A DNA stretch of 64,000 nt from positions 19,385 through 83,384 of the forward strand of contig CALDSK010000308.1 of the NCBI GenBank assembly GCA_937911865.1. The letters are read 5' to 3'. The number at the start of each line of letters is the position of its first letter. The stretch's first letter is position 1. This document shows positions 9,268-17,871 of the stretch, in pieces. Source of the DNA: an uncultured Synechococcus sp. (GTDB lineage: Bacteria; Cyanobacteriota; Cyanobacteriia; Phormidesmidales; Phormidesmidaceae). The notes beneath the pieces were generated by a model, which was not told the origin of the DNA, did no database searches, and worked only from the letters and a program-made list of their open reading frames with translations. Made by a program: the position numbers and the translations under genes.

Positions 9268-11048
9268 CAGGTTAAGGTGTCAAGATCTAGTCGATAGCGA
9301 TGTGAGTTTTTGCCTGCTTCGACGGTTTTAGTCGTGGCTGTCATGATAGATCCGCCGGTGATTTCTATTTCGCGATCGCTAATGCAGTTAGCTGTATGTT
9401 TGTGAATCCAGCCAGGATTATTGCCCGTTGTCTGAATCTTTTTGATTTTGAATGTGTTGCAGTTCAGCTGGTAAACAGGGGTTTCGCCATAGCGCCGTTC
9501 GCTTTTGTAGCCCAAGTTACCGATGATGTAAATAGTGTTGTTAACTAGCGTTGCTGTGTGGAAATCTGTTGGCGGAAAACTCTCTTGTGGATAGCCTAAT
9601 ATTTCAAAATCGCCTTTGCCATCGTAAACAACAACATCGTTGTAAATGCAAAAGTTAGGATCATAGAAGTCTTCATGTTCGCCTGCGATCGCAATGAGTC
9701 GTCCGTCGGGCAGGGCCGTTAGTGACTGTCCAAAGCGCTGAAAGCACCAGATGGGTTCTGTGGAATCAGACCATTCAGAATTAGGCTGCTTAGATTTAGA
9801 CCGCTTAGATTTAGATTGCTTAGATCTAGACCGTTTAGAGCTAGACTGCTTCAACGCCGCCACAACTTTATAAGCGCTGTAACCAGTCGCCACCATGTCT
9901 CGCCAGAAAGCATTAGTTATGACTTCTGGATTGGTTTGACCAAATCGAGGTGTCCGCTTGGTTAAAAATTGAGACTGCGAAATTCCTAGCTCAAAGAATC
10001 TGACCCCTGTCAGCCAGGGTTTCATTTCTTCTTTTACCTGATTTAACGGTATACCGATGCTGTTGAGATAGCGAATGGCCGGTAAGGTATGAGCTAGGCC
10101 CATCACGCTCTCGCCGTATGGATTTAGGGCATATGGATCGACCCCGTGAGCCACTAAGATTTGCATGCATTCAACAGAACCTGCCATAGCGGCAGTTGCT
10201 AGCGGACCCGACTGTAGATAATCCTGTTGTTGATAGTCAAAGCCTGAGTTAATCAACCACTCTAAAACAGCTGGATGTTGCGCTGCGTAAATAGCGGGCG
10301 TTGTGTCGTAATCGCCTATCGCCTGCGGATCGGAGCCCGCCCACAGTAGCAGTCTCGCTTTATTTAAGTCGCCAATGGCCAAGCTCAACAGCCAGGCTGT
10401 TCTATCCCTGTGGTCAGTTGCAGTTAAATCTGCACCGTCTGCTATCAGCTTTTTAACCTGCCCGATAGGTTCGAGCACGGTCGCATACATCAGGTCACTC
10501 CAACCGAGCGGTGATGCGTCAGCGCCTGCCTCAATTAGCAGCTTAACAATATCGAACTGACCGGCAGTAGAGGCACTGGTAATCGCCCTGGTAAACTGTT
10601 GAACTCTGCCAGTGTCATCTGTTAGGGTTTCGTCTAACGAAGCGCCCTGTGAAATCAGGAGCGCTAGCATATCAGAGAGGCTATCACCCGCAGGGCACAG
10701 TCCAAATTCGTAGGCTTCCATCGCCTGATAGAGCAAGCAGCGAAAGCGAGGACTCTTGGGCCGCACCTCGGCTCCATGTTCTAATAAGAGCTGCATTTTT
10801 TCTAAGCTGCGCGATCGCACTGCGGTAAGTAGCGGACATTCGTCAATCGCTTTCATTGTTTGGTTGACATCAGCGCCCCGCTCAATCAGGCACCGCATAA
10901 CATCAATCGTTGACCTGTTACTTTCAGTGGCGCATACGAGTGGCGATCGCGACGAATATACCGAAAGCGCATTGACATCCTCGCCTTGGTTTAGTGCTTG
11001 TATCACACCTTTGATATCGCCCTGCTCGGCATAAAAGTGAAGAGACAT
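9243..11048 (-). CDS. Ankyrin-repeat protein with C-terminal Kelch-like domain
   Basis: This 601-residue protein has no signal peptide or membrane segment. Residues about 1-330 hold roughly nine ankyrin repeats (for example DECPLLTAVRSRSLEKMQLL, RTAWLLSLAIGDLNKARLLL, GPLATAAMAGSVECMQIL). A low-complexity basic linker of Ser-Lys/Arg steps lies near residues 402-425. The C-terminal part has Kelch-like blades: WCFQRFGQSLTALPDGRLIA, FHTATLVNNTIYIIGNLGY and HKHTANCISDREIEITGGSI. Both parts are protein-binding modules, so a scaffold or decoy role is possible; no catalytic residues are visible. The linker is encoded by 15-nt tandem repeats. Confidence 0.82.
   Translation of the reverse strand: MSLHFYAEQGDIKGVIQALNQGEDVNALSVYSSRSPLVCATESNRSTIDVMRCLIERGADVNQTMKAIDECPLLTAVRSRSLEKMQLLLEHGAEVRPKSPRFRCLLYQAMEAYEFGLCPAGDSLSDMLALLISQGASLDETLTDDTGRVQQFTRAITSASTAGQFDIVKLLIEAGADASPLGWSDLMYATVLEPIGQVKKLIADGADLTATDHRDRTAWLLSLAIGDLNKARLLLWAGSDPQAIGDYDTTPAIYAAQHPAVLEWLINSGFDYQQQDYLQSGPLATAAMAGSVECMQILVAHGVDPYALNPYGESVMGLAHTLPAIRYLNSIGIPLNQVKEEMKPWLTGVRFFELGISQSQFLTKRTPRFGQTNPEVITNAFWRDMVATGYSAYKVVAALKQSSSKRSRSKQSKSKRSKSKQPNSEWSDSTEPIWCFQRFGQSLTALPDGRLIAIAGEHEDFYDPNFCIYNDVVVYDGKGDFEILGYPQESFPPTDFHTATLVNNTIYIIGNLGYKSERRYGETPVYQLNCNTFKIKKIQTTGNNPGWIHKHTANCISDREIEITGGSIMTATTKTVEAGKNSHRYRLDLDTLTWSRLESSP
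9786..9845. repeat. In-frame 15-nt tandem array inside the ankyrin gene
   Basis: Four 15-nt units (starting 9786, 9801, 9816 and 9831) differ by a few bases. Five codons per unit give the alternating Ser-Lys/Arg linker between the ankyrin and Kelch-like parts. It is a coding counterpart of the intergenic arrays elsewhere in the window. Confidence 0.85.
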
Positions 11049-11243
11049 AAGGGCTAATTATTTTACTCACACTTTCTCCTCACATCAGGGTACACAATTA
11101 GCGTAACTTTGTTCATTTACACCCAGTTTGATTTTCTCAACGGGTGTGACAATTTAGCGAGTGGAATACGCATTAAATAGCTCAAAACCGCAGCTGATAT
11201 ACGCTGAGGCTCATCAAGCGTAAAGTTTTGGAGCATTTGCGTA

Positions 11244-11885
11244 ATGAAAACGGTCTTAAAGGTTGTTGGATCTGTTTTAGGAGCCTGTGGATTCGCTGGT
11301 TTGTGGGTTGGCCCTGCGATCGCAGGGCTAGAAGACACTCGGCTGCTGAGCCGAAATGCCAACGGTAGCTTTTTGGCGATCTGTGTGAATGGAGAAACCG
11401 AAACAGTGACAACATTCGATATTCGGCAGAACTCAGTATGCGATGGCGATACTCAAGGTAGCGAACCAGACGGTGAACCGGTTGCCAGTACCTTTACTTG
11501 CACAGGCAGCGAGTTTTCGGATCGGTTCTACATTACGCGAATTGACAACGATGAGCGCTTAGGAGACGTGGTGAGCTTAGCGACCTGCCGACAGCTGATC
11601 GCAGATGCTAATGAAGCGCTGATCTGCACGGGCAGTGAATTCTCTGACCGTTTTTATATTACCAAAATTGAAGATGGTGAACGGCTAGGAGAAAACTTAC
11701 AGATGAGCACCTGCCGTCAGCTGGTGAAAGAACAAGAAGGCGATTTTATTTGTGCGGGTAGCGAATTTTCCGATCGCTTCTATATGACGAGAATCAGCAG
11801 CGGTCAGCGTTTTGGCGAAGTTCTTTCATTGGCAACCTGTCAGCAGATGATTAATGATATTCGTCCGTTCCCTGACTCTATCTAA
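11244..11885 (+). CDS. Secreted protein with three tandem Cys-pair repeats
   Basis: This 213-residue protein has a signal peptide (MKTVLKVVGSVLGACG..., cut likely after GPAIA near residue 27). After a first part of about 55 residues come three nearly identical repeats spaced about 42 residues apart, starting near residues 86, 128 and 170. Each reads C-T/A-GSEFSDRFY-I/M-T-x-I and closes with a second cysteine in ATC or STC before RQL/QQM. One disulfide per repeat is likely in the periplasm. I do not recognise the family. Neighbours give no clue: a divergent ankyrin gene upstream and a small membrane protein downstream. Confidence 0.8.
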   Translation: MKTVLKVVGSVLGACGFAGLWVGPAIAGLEDTRLLSRNANGSFLAICVNGETETVTTFDIRQNSVCDGDTQGSEPDGEPVASTFTCTGSEFSDRFYITRIDNDERLGDVVSLATCRQLIADANEALICTGSEFSDRFYITKIEDGERLGENLQMSTCRQLVKEQEGDFICAGSEFSDRFYMTRISSGQRFGEVLSLATCQQMINDIRPFPDSI

Positions 11886-12000
11886 TGCCAATGCTGGCTG
11901 ACTATGGAGCAAAGGCTTTTATCTAGCTTGGCCTAGCCGCGATTCAGTTCTCTGATGCTGATATAGAATTAGGCTGGTAAGAAGCTTGTTATCGGATAGC

Positions 12001-12042
12001 AGCAGAGAATAAGTAGCAGAGAACAAGTAGCAGAGAAGACTT
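12001..12042. repeat. Short tandem array, 14-nt period, 3 units
   Basis: AGCAGAGAATAAGT, AGCAGAGAACAAGT and AGCAGAGAAGACTT stand head to tail at 12001, 12015 and 12029, between the secreted triple-repeat gene and the small membrane protein gene. Confidence 0.85.
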
Positions 12043-12101
12043 ATTGTAGCGAGCTTCTTTTCTTGCCCTTTTCATTTCAAGCTTTTTATTAGGCTTACAC
12101 C

Positions 12102-12305
12102 ATGAAACACTTCCTACGATTTGGCTTAATCGGAACGACCGTTACCCTGTTGCTCAATGCATATGCTGTTGTTGTGCTTCAAAAAGCCGCTGCCGCTCCT
12201 TTGGGCCCCGAATGGTGGGCGCAGTGGTTTCCATGCTATTTAGTCTGGTTTGTCTTTTTGTCTATCGGCGGTAAAAACTGGCTGAGAAGGCGTAATCTCT
12301 CTTAA
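12102..12305 (+). CDS. Small membrane protein, unknown function
   Basis: This 67-residue protein has two hydrophobic segments, about residues 8-27 and 40-56, and a short basic tail (WLRRRNLS). The first segment could act as an uncleaved signal anchor. The aromatic-rich middle (PEWWAQWFPCYLVWFVF) and the positively charged C-terminus suggest a real inner-membrane protein, not a chance frame. I cannot name a family. It stands alone, with psaK convergent downstream. Confidence 0.6.
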   Translation: MKHFLRFGLIGTTVTLLLNAYAVVVLQKAAAAPLGPEWWAQWFPCYLVWFVFLSIGGKNWLRRRNLS

Positions 12306-12400
12306 ACAGCCTAAGGCTTGAAAGAGCAATGAAACTAATAGTGAGCGATCGGCTTATTTCAGTGCATATTTCTCAGAATAATTTCTAGAAGCGCTCATGG

Positions 12401-12440
12401 CGACAGTGAGCTGTTGAGTGTATGCAGCAGCTCACTGTCG
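12401..12440. terminator. Strong hairpin between convergent small membrane gene and psaK
   Basis: CGACAGTGAGCTG at 12401-12413 pairs perfectly with CAGCTCACTGTCG at 12428-12440 over a 14-nt loop. It lies 41 bp beyond the psaK stop and 95 bp beyond the small membrane protein stop. No clear U-run is present on either side, so it may be a shared transcript end or an mRNA 3' stabiliser. Confidence 0.6.
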
Positions 12441-12480
12441 TTAGTACTCGTCAGTGTCTGGGGAAATTCTAGAAGAACGC

Positions 12481-12744
12481 CTATAGAACGCCGATGTTGG
12501 CTAGACCCAAGATAGCGCCGAAGCCAACAATGTGACCCAGGCTAGTGGTGGCGAGTACGGCGGGAAGTCCCATGCCGCCAAAGAATTCAGGAGAGGGCAT
12601 TTCGGGGCCTGCTGCTGGATTTTTCATGGTAGCTTTGCCGAATGCGATCGCTGCAATGTTACACAAAATCATCACGATAGCGACTTGAGGTCCCCACTCT
12701 ACGGTTCTAGGAACCGTCATCGCAACTATTGTTAAATCAATCAT
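12481..12744 (-). CDS. psaK: Photosystem I reaction centre subunit PsaK
   Basis: This 87-residue protein matches PsaK throughout. It has a short N-terminus ending VPRTVEWGPQVAIVMILCN, a first membrane helix, a basic loop with PEMPSPEFFGGMGLPAVLA, and a second helix ending in TTSLGHIVGFGAILGL and NIGVL. PsaK sits at the edge of the photosystem I complex in the thylakoid membrane and contacts antenna proteins. The gene is complete. Its upstream region (12745-12945) holds an inverted repeat and a short tandem array. It shows the host is oxygenic. Confidence 0.96.
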   Translation of the reverse strand: MIDLTIVAMTVPRTVEWGPQVAIVMILCNIAAIAFGKATMKNPAAGPEMPSPEFFGGMGLPAVLATTSLGHIVGFGAILGLANIGVL

Positions 12745-12841
12745 AGTATTAATGTCCTTTTTATGGCTTTAGGCGGAAAAGCGTCCTGTAGAGGCGCATA
12801 ATAGGATTTTATTAGGTATGTATACTTAGTCCATACAATTG

Positions 12842-12871
12842 GAAACATTTCTAAATCAATGGAAATGTTTC
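12842..12871. repeat. Inverted repeat upstream of psaK
   Basis: GAAACATTT (12842-12850) and AAATGTTTC (12863-12871) form a 9-bp stem over a 12-nt spacer, about 100 bp upstream of the psaK start. It could be a protein-binding site or a hairpin; nothing further supports either. Confidence 0.5.
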
Positions 12872-12885
12872 GTGATTAACTCTGG

Positions 12886-12942
12886 CTAGTGAATATTTGA
12901 CTAGTCAACATTTCTAGTCAACATTTGACCAGTCAACATTTA
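12886..12942. repeat. Short tandem array, 13-15-nt period, 4 units
   Basis: Units start at 12886, 12901, 12914 and 12929. The middle units share CTAGTCAACATTT exactly and the outer ones drift. The array lies between the psaK leader and the subtilase terminator. Confidence 0.75.
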
Positions 12943-12945
12943 AAG

Positions 12946-12984
12946 ATAAAAACGCCAGAGCAAAAAGAACATGCTCTGGCGTTT
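12946..12984 (-). terminator. Rho-independent terminator of the subtilase gene
   Basis: On the minus strand a perfect 13-bp stem (arms 12972-12984 and 12950-12962) with a 9-nt loop is followed by TTTTTATCTTT. It lies about 70 bp past the subtilase stop and is a textbook intrinsic terminator. Confidence 0.85.
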
Positions 12985-13054
12985 GATGTTTTACTGTTTC
13001 AGCGGGTCTTGACTGTTGATTTCAGCGCTAACGCAACCGTTATAAGGTGCTTGC

Positions 13055-14899
13055 TTACTCCACGGTTTGGTCACTATCCATGGCGACCCTTAAGAAGATT
13101 GTTGCTAGCAGTCCGCACAGTAGTGCGTTCACCCCGAGATAGGCCTGCGCGGCTTGGCCACTGCCAATTAGCCAGACGGCAGGAGAGGTCACCACAGAAA
13201 CGCCCAAGAATGACGTTACACCAACCGCTGTGCCCAAAGAGAACCATTTTAAGCTGGGGTGGCTGGCGAGTAGTAGCAGCAGACCCAGCGGAACTAGCAG
13301 GCTAGCTGAGATAGGATTCAAGACGCCGTTGTTGGTAATGGCTCCGCCCCATTCTGGAATGGCGCTACCCAAGATGCGCAGCGGCCAGTGGGGAATAGAG
13401 GAGATGTGAATAATTCGAATAAAGAAGAGACCAATGCTGCCAAGCACAACGCCTGATAAGAAGAATTTGTTGAGCGGGTTGAAGCGATCGCGCGGAATGT
13501 TCAATAGCCACATTAGGAACCCGGTGAAGACAGCCGAGCCTGCTAGCTTCATTGCCATGCCGGACCAATCAATGCCTTTGAAGTCTAGCCAAACCGGTAC
13601 GTTCATCTGAACAGCTTTCTGTGCATTTAATAGGCCCGCACCAAAGTGATTGGCGCTATCGCCGCTGACAGGCGTCGCTGATGTCTGCAAGATCTCTAAG
13701 ACTCGCTCGGGTGAGACGCTGCGCGACTGAGACTTAATGAGTGCGGCAACGCCCGCAACGTGAGGCGCGGCCATGCTAGTGCCCTGAAAGTATTTGAACA
13801 AAAACTCGCCCGCAACACCTGGATTAATGGTTTCTTGTAAGATGCCGTCTGCTTCACTTGCACGGGTTGCGCCGCCAGGTGCTGCAATATCTACCCCTTG
13901 GCCATAGTTAGAGTAGGCCGTTTTTTGCTGATCTGGGCCGATAGCAGAGACACCGATAACATTGCTATACAGCGCCGGGTAAGACGCACTGCTAAGGCTA
14001 GAATTACCGGCGGCTGCAACCACGACCACCCCTTTGCTGTGGGCATAGTCTATGGCCTCACGCATCAGCTTTGATTCCCCGCCGCCACCTAGACTCATGT
14101 TGATAACATCTGCACCATTGTCTGCCGCGAAGCGAATAGCTTCAGCAATATCAGAAATAGTGCCAGAACCAATGCGGCTAAGCACTTTGAGCGGCATCAG
14201 CTCGGCCTGGTAAGCAATACCCGCAACGCCATAGCGATTGTTAGTAGACTGGGCAATGGTGCCTGCCACGTGGGTGCCATGACCATTGTCGTCATCTGCC
14301 TCTACCCGATCGTTTACAAAGTCATAGCCTGCGACAAACTTTGTTTGCTTTAAATCGGGTCCTTGGCTAATACCTGTATCGATCACAGCGACTGTGACAT
14401 TTTTGCCTCTGATGCCTTTTCGCCAGGCGCCTTCTACGTTAATTTGTTGTAGGTTCCACTGCTTTGCATAGTCGGGGTCGTTAACGGCAAATCCGCTTTG
14501 CTTGTAGATGTAGTTGGGCTCAATAAATTCTGTGCGATCGCCTAGCGGAGACTGTCTGAGAGTTTCAAGCAGTGAGGTGTCGCTGCTTGAGACGATATAT
14601 ACATTGTCAGCTTCGGAAAACTCGCTGTTGAGCTGGGGCTGAAGGTTAAACGATTGTCTCAGCAGATCTAGCGATTCTGACAGCTGAGAAATGGCTTCGG
14701 AAGATTCGCTGAAATCCAAAACGATAGAGTCATACTCACCTTCGGAGAAGCTGCTAGATAGATCAGCGGTAGGGGATGATTGGGCGATTGCCCGGTGACT
14801 TGAAGACGCCGCCGGTAAAAAGAGCAGGCTAGATAGAAACGCTGAAAGGACGCCTAAGCAAATAAACTTAAGGAAGAGACGTTTGATAGGACGTTGCAT
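13055..14899 (-). CDS. Subtilisin-like serine protease (S8) with membrane tail
   Basis: This 614-residue protease has a signal peptide (residues 1-40), an inhibitor-like propeptide region up to about residue 130, and an S8 catalytic domain with Asp174 (VAVIDTGI), His209 (NGHGTHVAGT), oxyanion Asn299 (AAAGNS) and Ser375 (FQGTSMAAPHVAG). Fervidolysin-like subtilases have this order. After residue 440 the protein continues with about five hydrophobic segments (for example LMWLLNI, LGSIGLFFIRII, VPLGLLLLLA, LLCGLLATIFL). The catalytic domain is therefore tethered to a membrane, facing the periplasm or thylakoid lumen. The tail is unusual for secreted subtilases. A clear terminator follows. Confidence 0.92.
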   Translation of the reverse strand: MQRPIKRLFLKFICLGVLSAFLSSLLFLPAASSSHRAIAQSSPTADLSSSFSEGEYDSIVLDFSESSEAISQLSESLDLLRQSFNLQPQLNSEFSEADNVYIVSSSDTSLLETLRQSPLGDRTEFIEPNYIYKQSGFAVNDPDYAKQWNLQQINVEGAWRKGIRGKNVTVAVIDTGISQGPDLKQTKFVAGYDFVNDRVEADDDNGHGTHVAGTIAQSTNNRYGVAGIAYQAELMPLKVLSRIGSGTISDIAEAIRFAADNGADVINMSLGGGGESKLMREAIDYAHSKGVVVVAAAGNSSLSSASYPALYSNVIGVSAIGPDQQKTAYSNYGQGVDIAAPGGATRASEADGILQETINPGVAGEFLFKYFQGTSMAAPHVAGVAALIKSQSRSVSPERVLEILQTSATPVSGDSANHFGAGLLNAQKAVQMNVPVWLDFKGIDWSGMAMKLAGSAVFTGFLMWLLNIPRDRFNPLNKFFLSGVVLGSIGLFFIRIIHISSIPHWPLRILGSAIPEWGGAITNNGVLNPISASLLVPLGLLLLLASHPSLKWFSLGTAVGVTSFLGVSVVTSPAVWLIGSGQAAQAYLGVNALLCGLLATIFLRVAMDSDQTVE

Positions 14900-15226
14900 A
14901 GGAAGGGTGTGGCGGGACGCTTGTGTACGTTGGCAGGTATGTACGTATGGCTGGTGACGCTAGGGCCGAGAGAAACGATGCTCCACTGAAATTAAAGTAT
15001 ACAAGGAGATTTTAAAAGATGGGTGTGAGCGTTTGGGTACGAAGCGCTCATATCAAGTTGTTTTTGAGTTTTGCCTTGAACTTTCTGTTCTACAGGTGCA
15101 ATGTTCGCTATTCCAGATGTAGCTATGCCAAAGAATGACGCTTTTGAGCGCAGGCTTTTGAGCGCAGTTTATTAGACAGTGTGATGTCCGAAAATGGCGA
15201 GACAGCCGCGAGAATCGCTCTTATCC

Positions 15227-15297
15227 TGAGCATAGGGTTTTGAGCATAGAGTTCTGAGCATAGAAATTTTGAGAATTAGATTTTGGGAATTAGATGT
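15227..15297. repeat. Short tandem array, 14-15-nt period, 5 units
   Basis: Units start at 15227, 15241, 15255, 15270 and 15284. The first three share TGAGCATAG and the next two TGAGAATTAGATTT and TGGGAATTAGATGT. The rest of the 14900-15226 interval shows two near-copies of CTTTTGAGCGCAG near 15140-15167 and no gene. An upstream in-frame ATG of the Ada-AlkA gene (15294) lies inside this array. Confidence 0.8.
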
Positions 15298-15359
15298 TGA
15301 GAATCGCGTGCCAAGAGACGGCAGCAAAAGCGGTTGCTGAAGTGGTAGGAAGCGAAAAT

Positions 15360-16835
15360 ATGTTGAGTGACGATCAGCGCTATCAAGCTATTTTGAGCCG
15401 GGACTGGCGCTTTGATGGTGTGTTTTTTGTTGGGGTTTCTAGTACGGGTATCTATTGCCGTAGCGTGTGTAGTGTGAAGGCACCGATGCGCAAGAACTGT
15501 ACGTTTTATCGGAGTGCGGCAGCCGCAGAGCTAGCGGGCTATCGCCCCTGTTTGCGATGTCGGCCTGAGCTGGCACCGGGGCAGGCGAAAGTTGATGCGA
15601 TTGGACGACTGGCAATCGCCGCGGCTAACCGCATTGAGGCTGGCGCACTAACACAGCAGTCGGTGGGGGCGCTGGCTGTAGAATTGGGCGTTAGCGATCG
15701 CCACTTACGCCGCGTTTTGAAAAAAGAGTTTGGTGTTTCACCCATTCAGCTGGCGCAGACGCAGCGACTGTTACTAGCGAAGCGACTGCTGAGCGACACT
15801 CAGCTAACCGTGGCGGATGTGGCTTTTGCCAGTGGTTTTTCAAGTGTGAGGCGGCTCAATGCGCTGTTTCAAACGCGCTACCAGCTTCAACCTTCGACGC
15901 TGCGCAAGAGTAGAACAGCGAGAAAGGGTAAAGGTAAAGCCGCACAGGCAGCCGTACAGCCGCCAGATATGCTGCACTGTGAGCTGGCCTATCGGCCACC
16001 GCTAAACTGGGAGGCGCTGTTGAGTTTTTTGAAGCGTAGAGCGGTCGTGGGTGTAGAAGTGATTGAAGAGAATCGCTATCAGCGTACTGTCAGGCTAGGT
16101 AAGCACAGAGGATGGATTAGCGTGTCTTGTTTGCCTGAAAGGAACAAACTAGATGTTGCGCTTTCGGCTGGGCTAGTTCCTGTGATTTTGCCTGTGCTTA
16201 CCCGGGTAAAGGCACTGTTTGATTTGGCCGCCGATCCTTTACCGATTGCAGAAAATCTGGGGGATTTGGGCGGTAGGCTATCTGGCTCCTCTGTTGCTTT
16301 GCCCTGTTTAGGTGTGCGTGTTCCAGGTGCTTTTGATGGGTTTGAAGTGGCAATTCGGACGGTGCTAGGTCAGCAGGTCAGCGTTAAGGCAGCTTCTACG
16401 CTGATGACTAGGCTGGTAGAGACGGTGGGTGAGAAGATTGAGACGCCCGTGGTAGGGCTCGGCAGGTTAACGCCTACGCCAGAGCAAGTGGTTCAACAGT
16501 CGGTTGAGACGCTAAGTGCGCTAGGCATTTTACCGAGTCGAGTGAGAAGTGTTTTGGCGATCGCACAGGCAGTCATTTATAACAATTTGCAATTGCACAA
16601 CTATGCCGATATTTATAAGACGACAGCTGCGCTAAAGGCTTTGCCAGGTGTCGGAGACTGGACTGTTCAGTATATTTCTGCGCGAGTGCTGGCCTATCCA
16701 GATGCTTTCCCAGCGGGTGATTTAGCTCTGCGGCAGGCGCTAGGCGTCGAAAAAGCGTCTGCCGCTAGCAAGCTGGCAGAGTCCTGGCGACCCTGGCGAG
16801 CGTACGGGGCGATCGCATTATGGCAATCTCTTTAA
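15360..16835 (+). CDS. Ada-type methyl acceptor / AlkA DNA glycosylase fusion
   Basis: Read from ATG 15360 (AGGAAG seven bases upstream) the protein has 491 residues and starts MLSDDQRYQAILSRDWRF, the normal family start; an in-frame ATG at 15294 lies in a tandem repeat and is less likely. Order: Ada methyl-phosphotriester domain with zinc cysteines 33, 37, 64 and 67 (same spacing as Ada C38/C42/C69/C72), an AraC-type helix-turn-helix (near residues 85-180), the AlkA N-terminal fold, then a helix-hairpin-helix glycosylase (LPGVGDWTVQYISA) with catalytic Asp in FPAGDLALRQ. It should sense methylated phosphates, regulate genes and excise alkylated bases. The ogt gene follows after 10 bp. Confidence 0.92.
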   Translation: MLSDDQRYQAILSRDWRFDGVFFVGVSSTGIYCRSVCSVKAPMRKNCTFYRSAAAAELAGYRPCLRCRPELAPGQAKVDAIGRLAIAAANRIEAGALTQQSVGALAVELGVSDRHLRRVLKKEFGVSPIQLAQTQRLLLAKRLLSDTQLTVADVAFASGFSSVRRLNALFQTRYQLQPSTLRKSRTARKGKGKAAQAAVQPPDMLHCELAYRPPLNWEALLSFLKRRAVVGVEVIEENRYQRTVRLGKHRGWISVSCLPERNKLDVALSAGLVPVILPVLTRVKALFDLAADPLPIAENLGDLGGRLSGSSVALPCLGVRVPGAFDGFEVAIRTVLGQQVSVKAASTLMTRLVETVGEKIETPVVGLGRLTPTPEQVVQQSVETLSALGILPSRVRSVLAIAQAVIYNNLQLHNYADIYKTTAALKALPGVGDWTVQYISARVLAYPDAFPAGDLALRQALGVEKASAASKLAESWRPWRAYGAIALWQSL

Positions 16836-16845
16836 GGCAGGTTAG

Positions 16846-17352
16846 ATGATCTACTACACATGGCTAGAAAGTCCGGTTGGTGAGCTGTTGCTGACAGCTA
16901 ACAGTGAATCGATGTGTGAATCACTGACCGGATTGTATCTAAAAGGTCAAAAGCATTTTCCTGAACTATCTGAAGACTGGGTGGAGCGAACAGAGTTCAC
17001 GATATTTGAACAAGTGAAAACGCAGCTGGGCGAGTATTTCGCTCATAAAAGAGAAACGTTTGATATTCCACTATCGCCTCGGGGAACTGATTTTCAAAAG
17101 CAGGTATGGCAGTTTTTGCACCAGATTCCTTTTGGACAGACAGCTTCTTACGGTGAGCTGGCCACGCGCTTAGGAAAACCTGGCGCAGCCAGAGCCGTGG
17201 GCGCAGCCAACGGGCGCAATCCAATTTCGATTATTGTGCCGTGTCATCGGGTGGTGGGTGCTAGCGGCAAGCTGACGGGTTATGCGGGTGGCATAGATAG
17301 AAAACAGTGGTTGCTAAGGCATGAACAGGCGCGGCAGATGGCTCTGTTCTAG
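16846..17352 (+). CDS. ogt: Methylated-DNA--protein-cysteine methyltransferase
   Basis: This 168-residue suicide enzyme removes O6-alkyl groups from guanine. The acceptor cysteine is in IIVPCHRVVGASG, and the recognition helix region LGKPGAARAVGAANGRNP precedes it. The N-terminal fold (MIYYTWLESPVGELLLTA) is complete. It starts 10 bp after the Ada-AlkA gene and is surely co-transcribed; together they repair phosphotriesters, N-alkyl bases and O6-alkylguanine, the alkylation response split over two proteins. Confidence 0.96.
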   Translation: MIYYTWLESPVGELLLTANSESMCESLTGLYLKGQKHFPELSEDWVERTEFTIFEQVKTQLGEYFAHKRETFDIPLSPRGTDFQKQVWQFLHQIPFGQTASYGELATRLGKPGAARAVGAANGRNPISIIVPCHRVVGASGKLTGYAGGIDRKQWLLRHEQARQMALF

Positions 17353-17871
17353 TTTGTGCGACTGTCTTTAACTTTTAGTAGCTAATTCTTGGTAGCTCAG
17401 ATTATCTGGCTTTAGTCGGTACATCCTGCCGACAGTGAAATAGGATACGAGAACTTGGTACAGCATAAGATGTTGAAAGAGTGAGCAGAAAGGAAAAAAT
17501 TGGTGCTAGTCAGTTGGAGTGCGATCGCTGTTGGGAAAAGCAAAAAAGTGTTGGATGCGATCACCTGTGGCTGTTAGCTCCAGTACGAAGACTGTCTTAA
17601 AACTTGCAGCGGCTGTTGTTTTAAAAGCACGCTAGAAAGTTGCAAAGATAGAGCCTGCTTTCGTTTACCTCTTTCAAAACTGATATTGGGATTTAATATG
17701 TCGAAACCGAAAATTTCTGGAGCATTGATTTTGAACCAAACTTTGACACATTAGATAGAAAGTAGAAGCTTTGTAAAACTCTCTACCGTATGGCGTAAGT
17801 TATGAGCGTTACAGTAGATAAAGCCAGTTACCACAAACGTTACGGGCGTATAGTTCTATCTCAGTCTAACG
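17353..17871 (+). other. Intergenic stretch, no recognised gene
   Basis: This 519-bp interval between ogt and the peptidase gene has no frame of note, a HIP1 site near 17522, and AT-rich promoter-like sequence in its last 150 bp including TTGACA near 17737. No convincing terminator or RNA was seen. Confidence 0.4.

Noticed and set aside
11117..11415. Minus-strand frames across the start of the secreted triple-repeat gene
   Set aside because: Composition is not protein-like and they overlap the signal peptide region of the real gene.
12925..13305. Plus-strand frame over the subtilase 3' end
   Set aside because: It runs through the subtilase terminator and tail and reads as Arg-rich antisense.
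15294..15359. Upstream ATG as start of the Ada-AlkA gene
   Set aside because: It lies in a tandem repeat without ribosome site; the ATG at 15360 has AGGAAG upstream and the normal family N-terminus.
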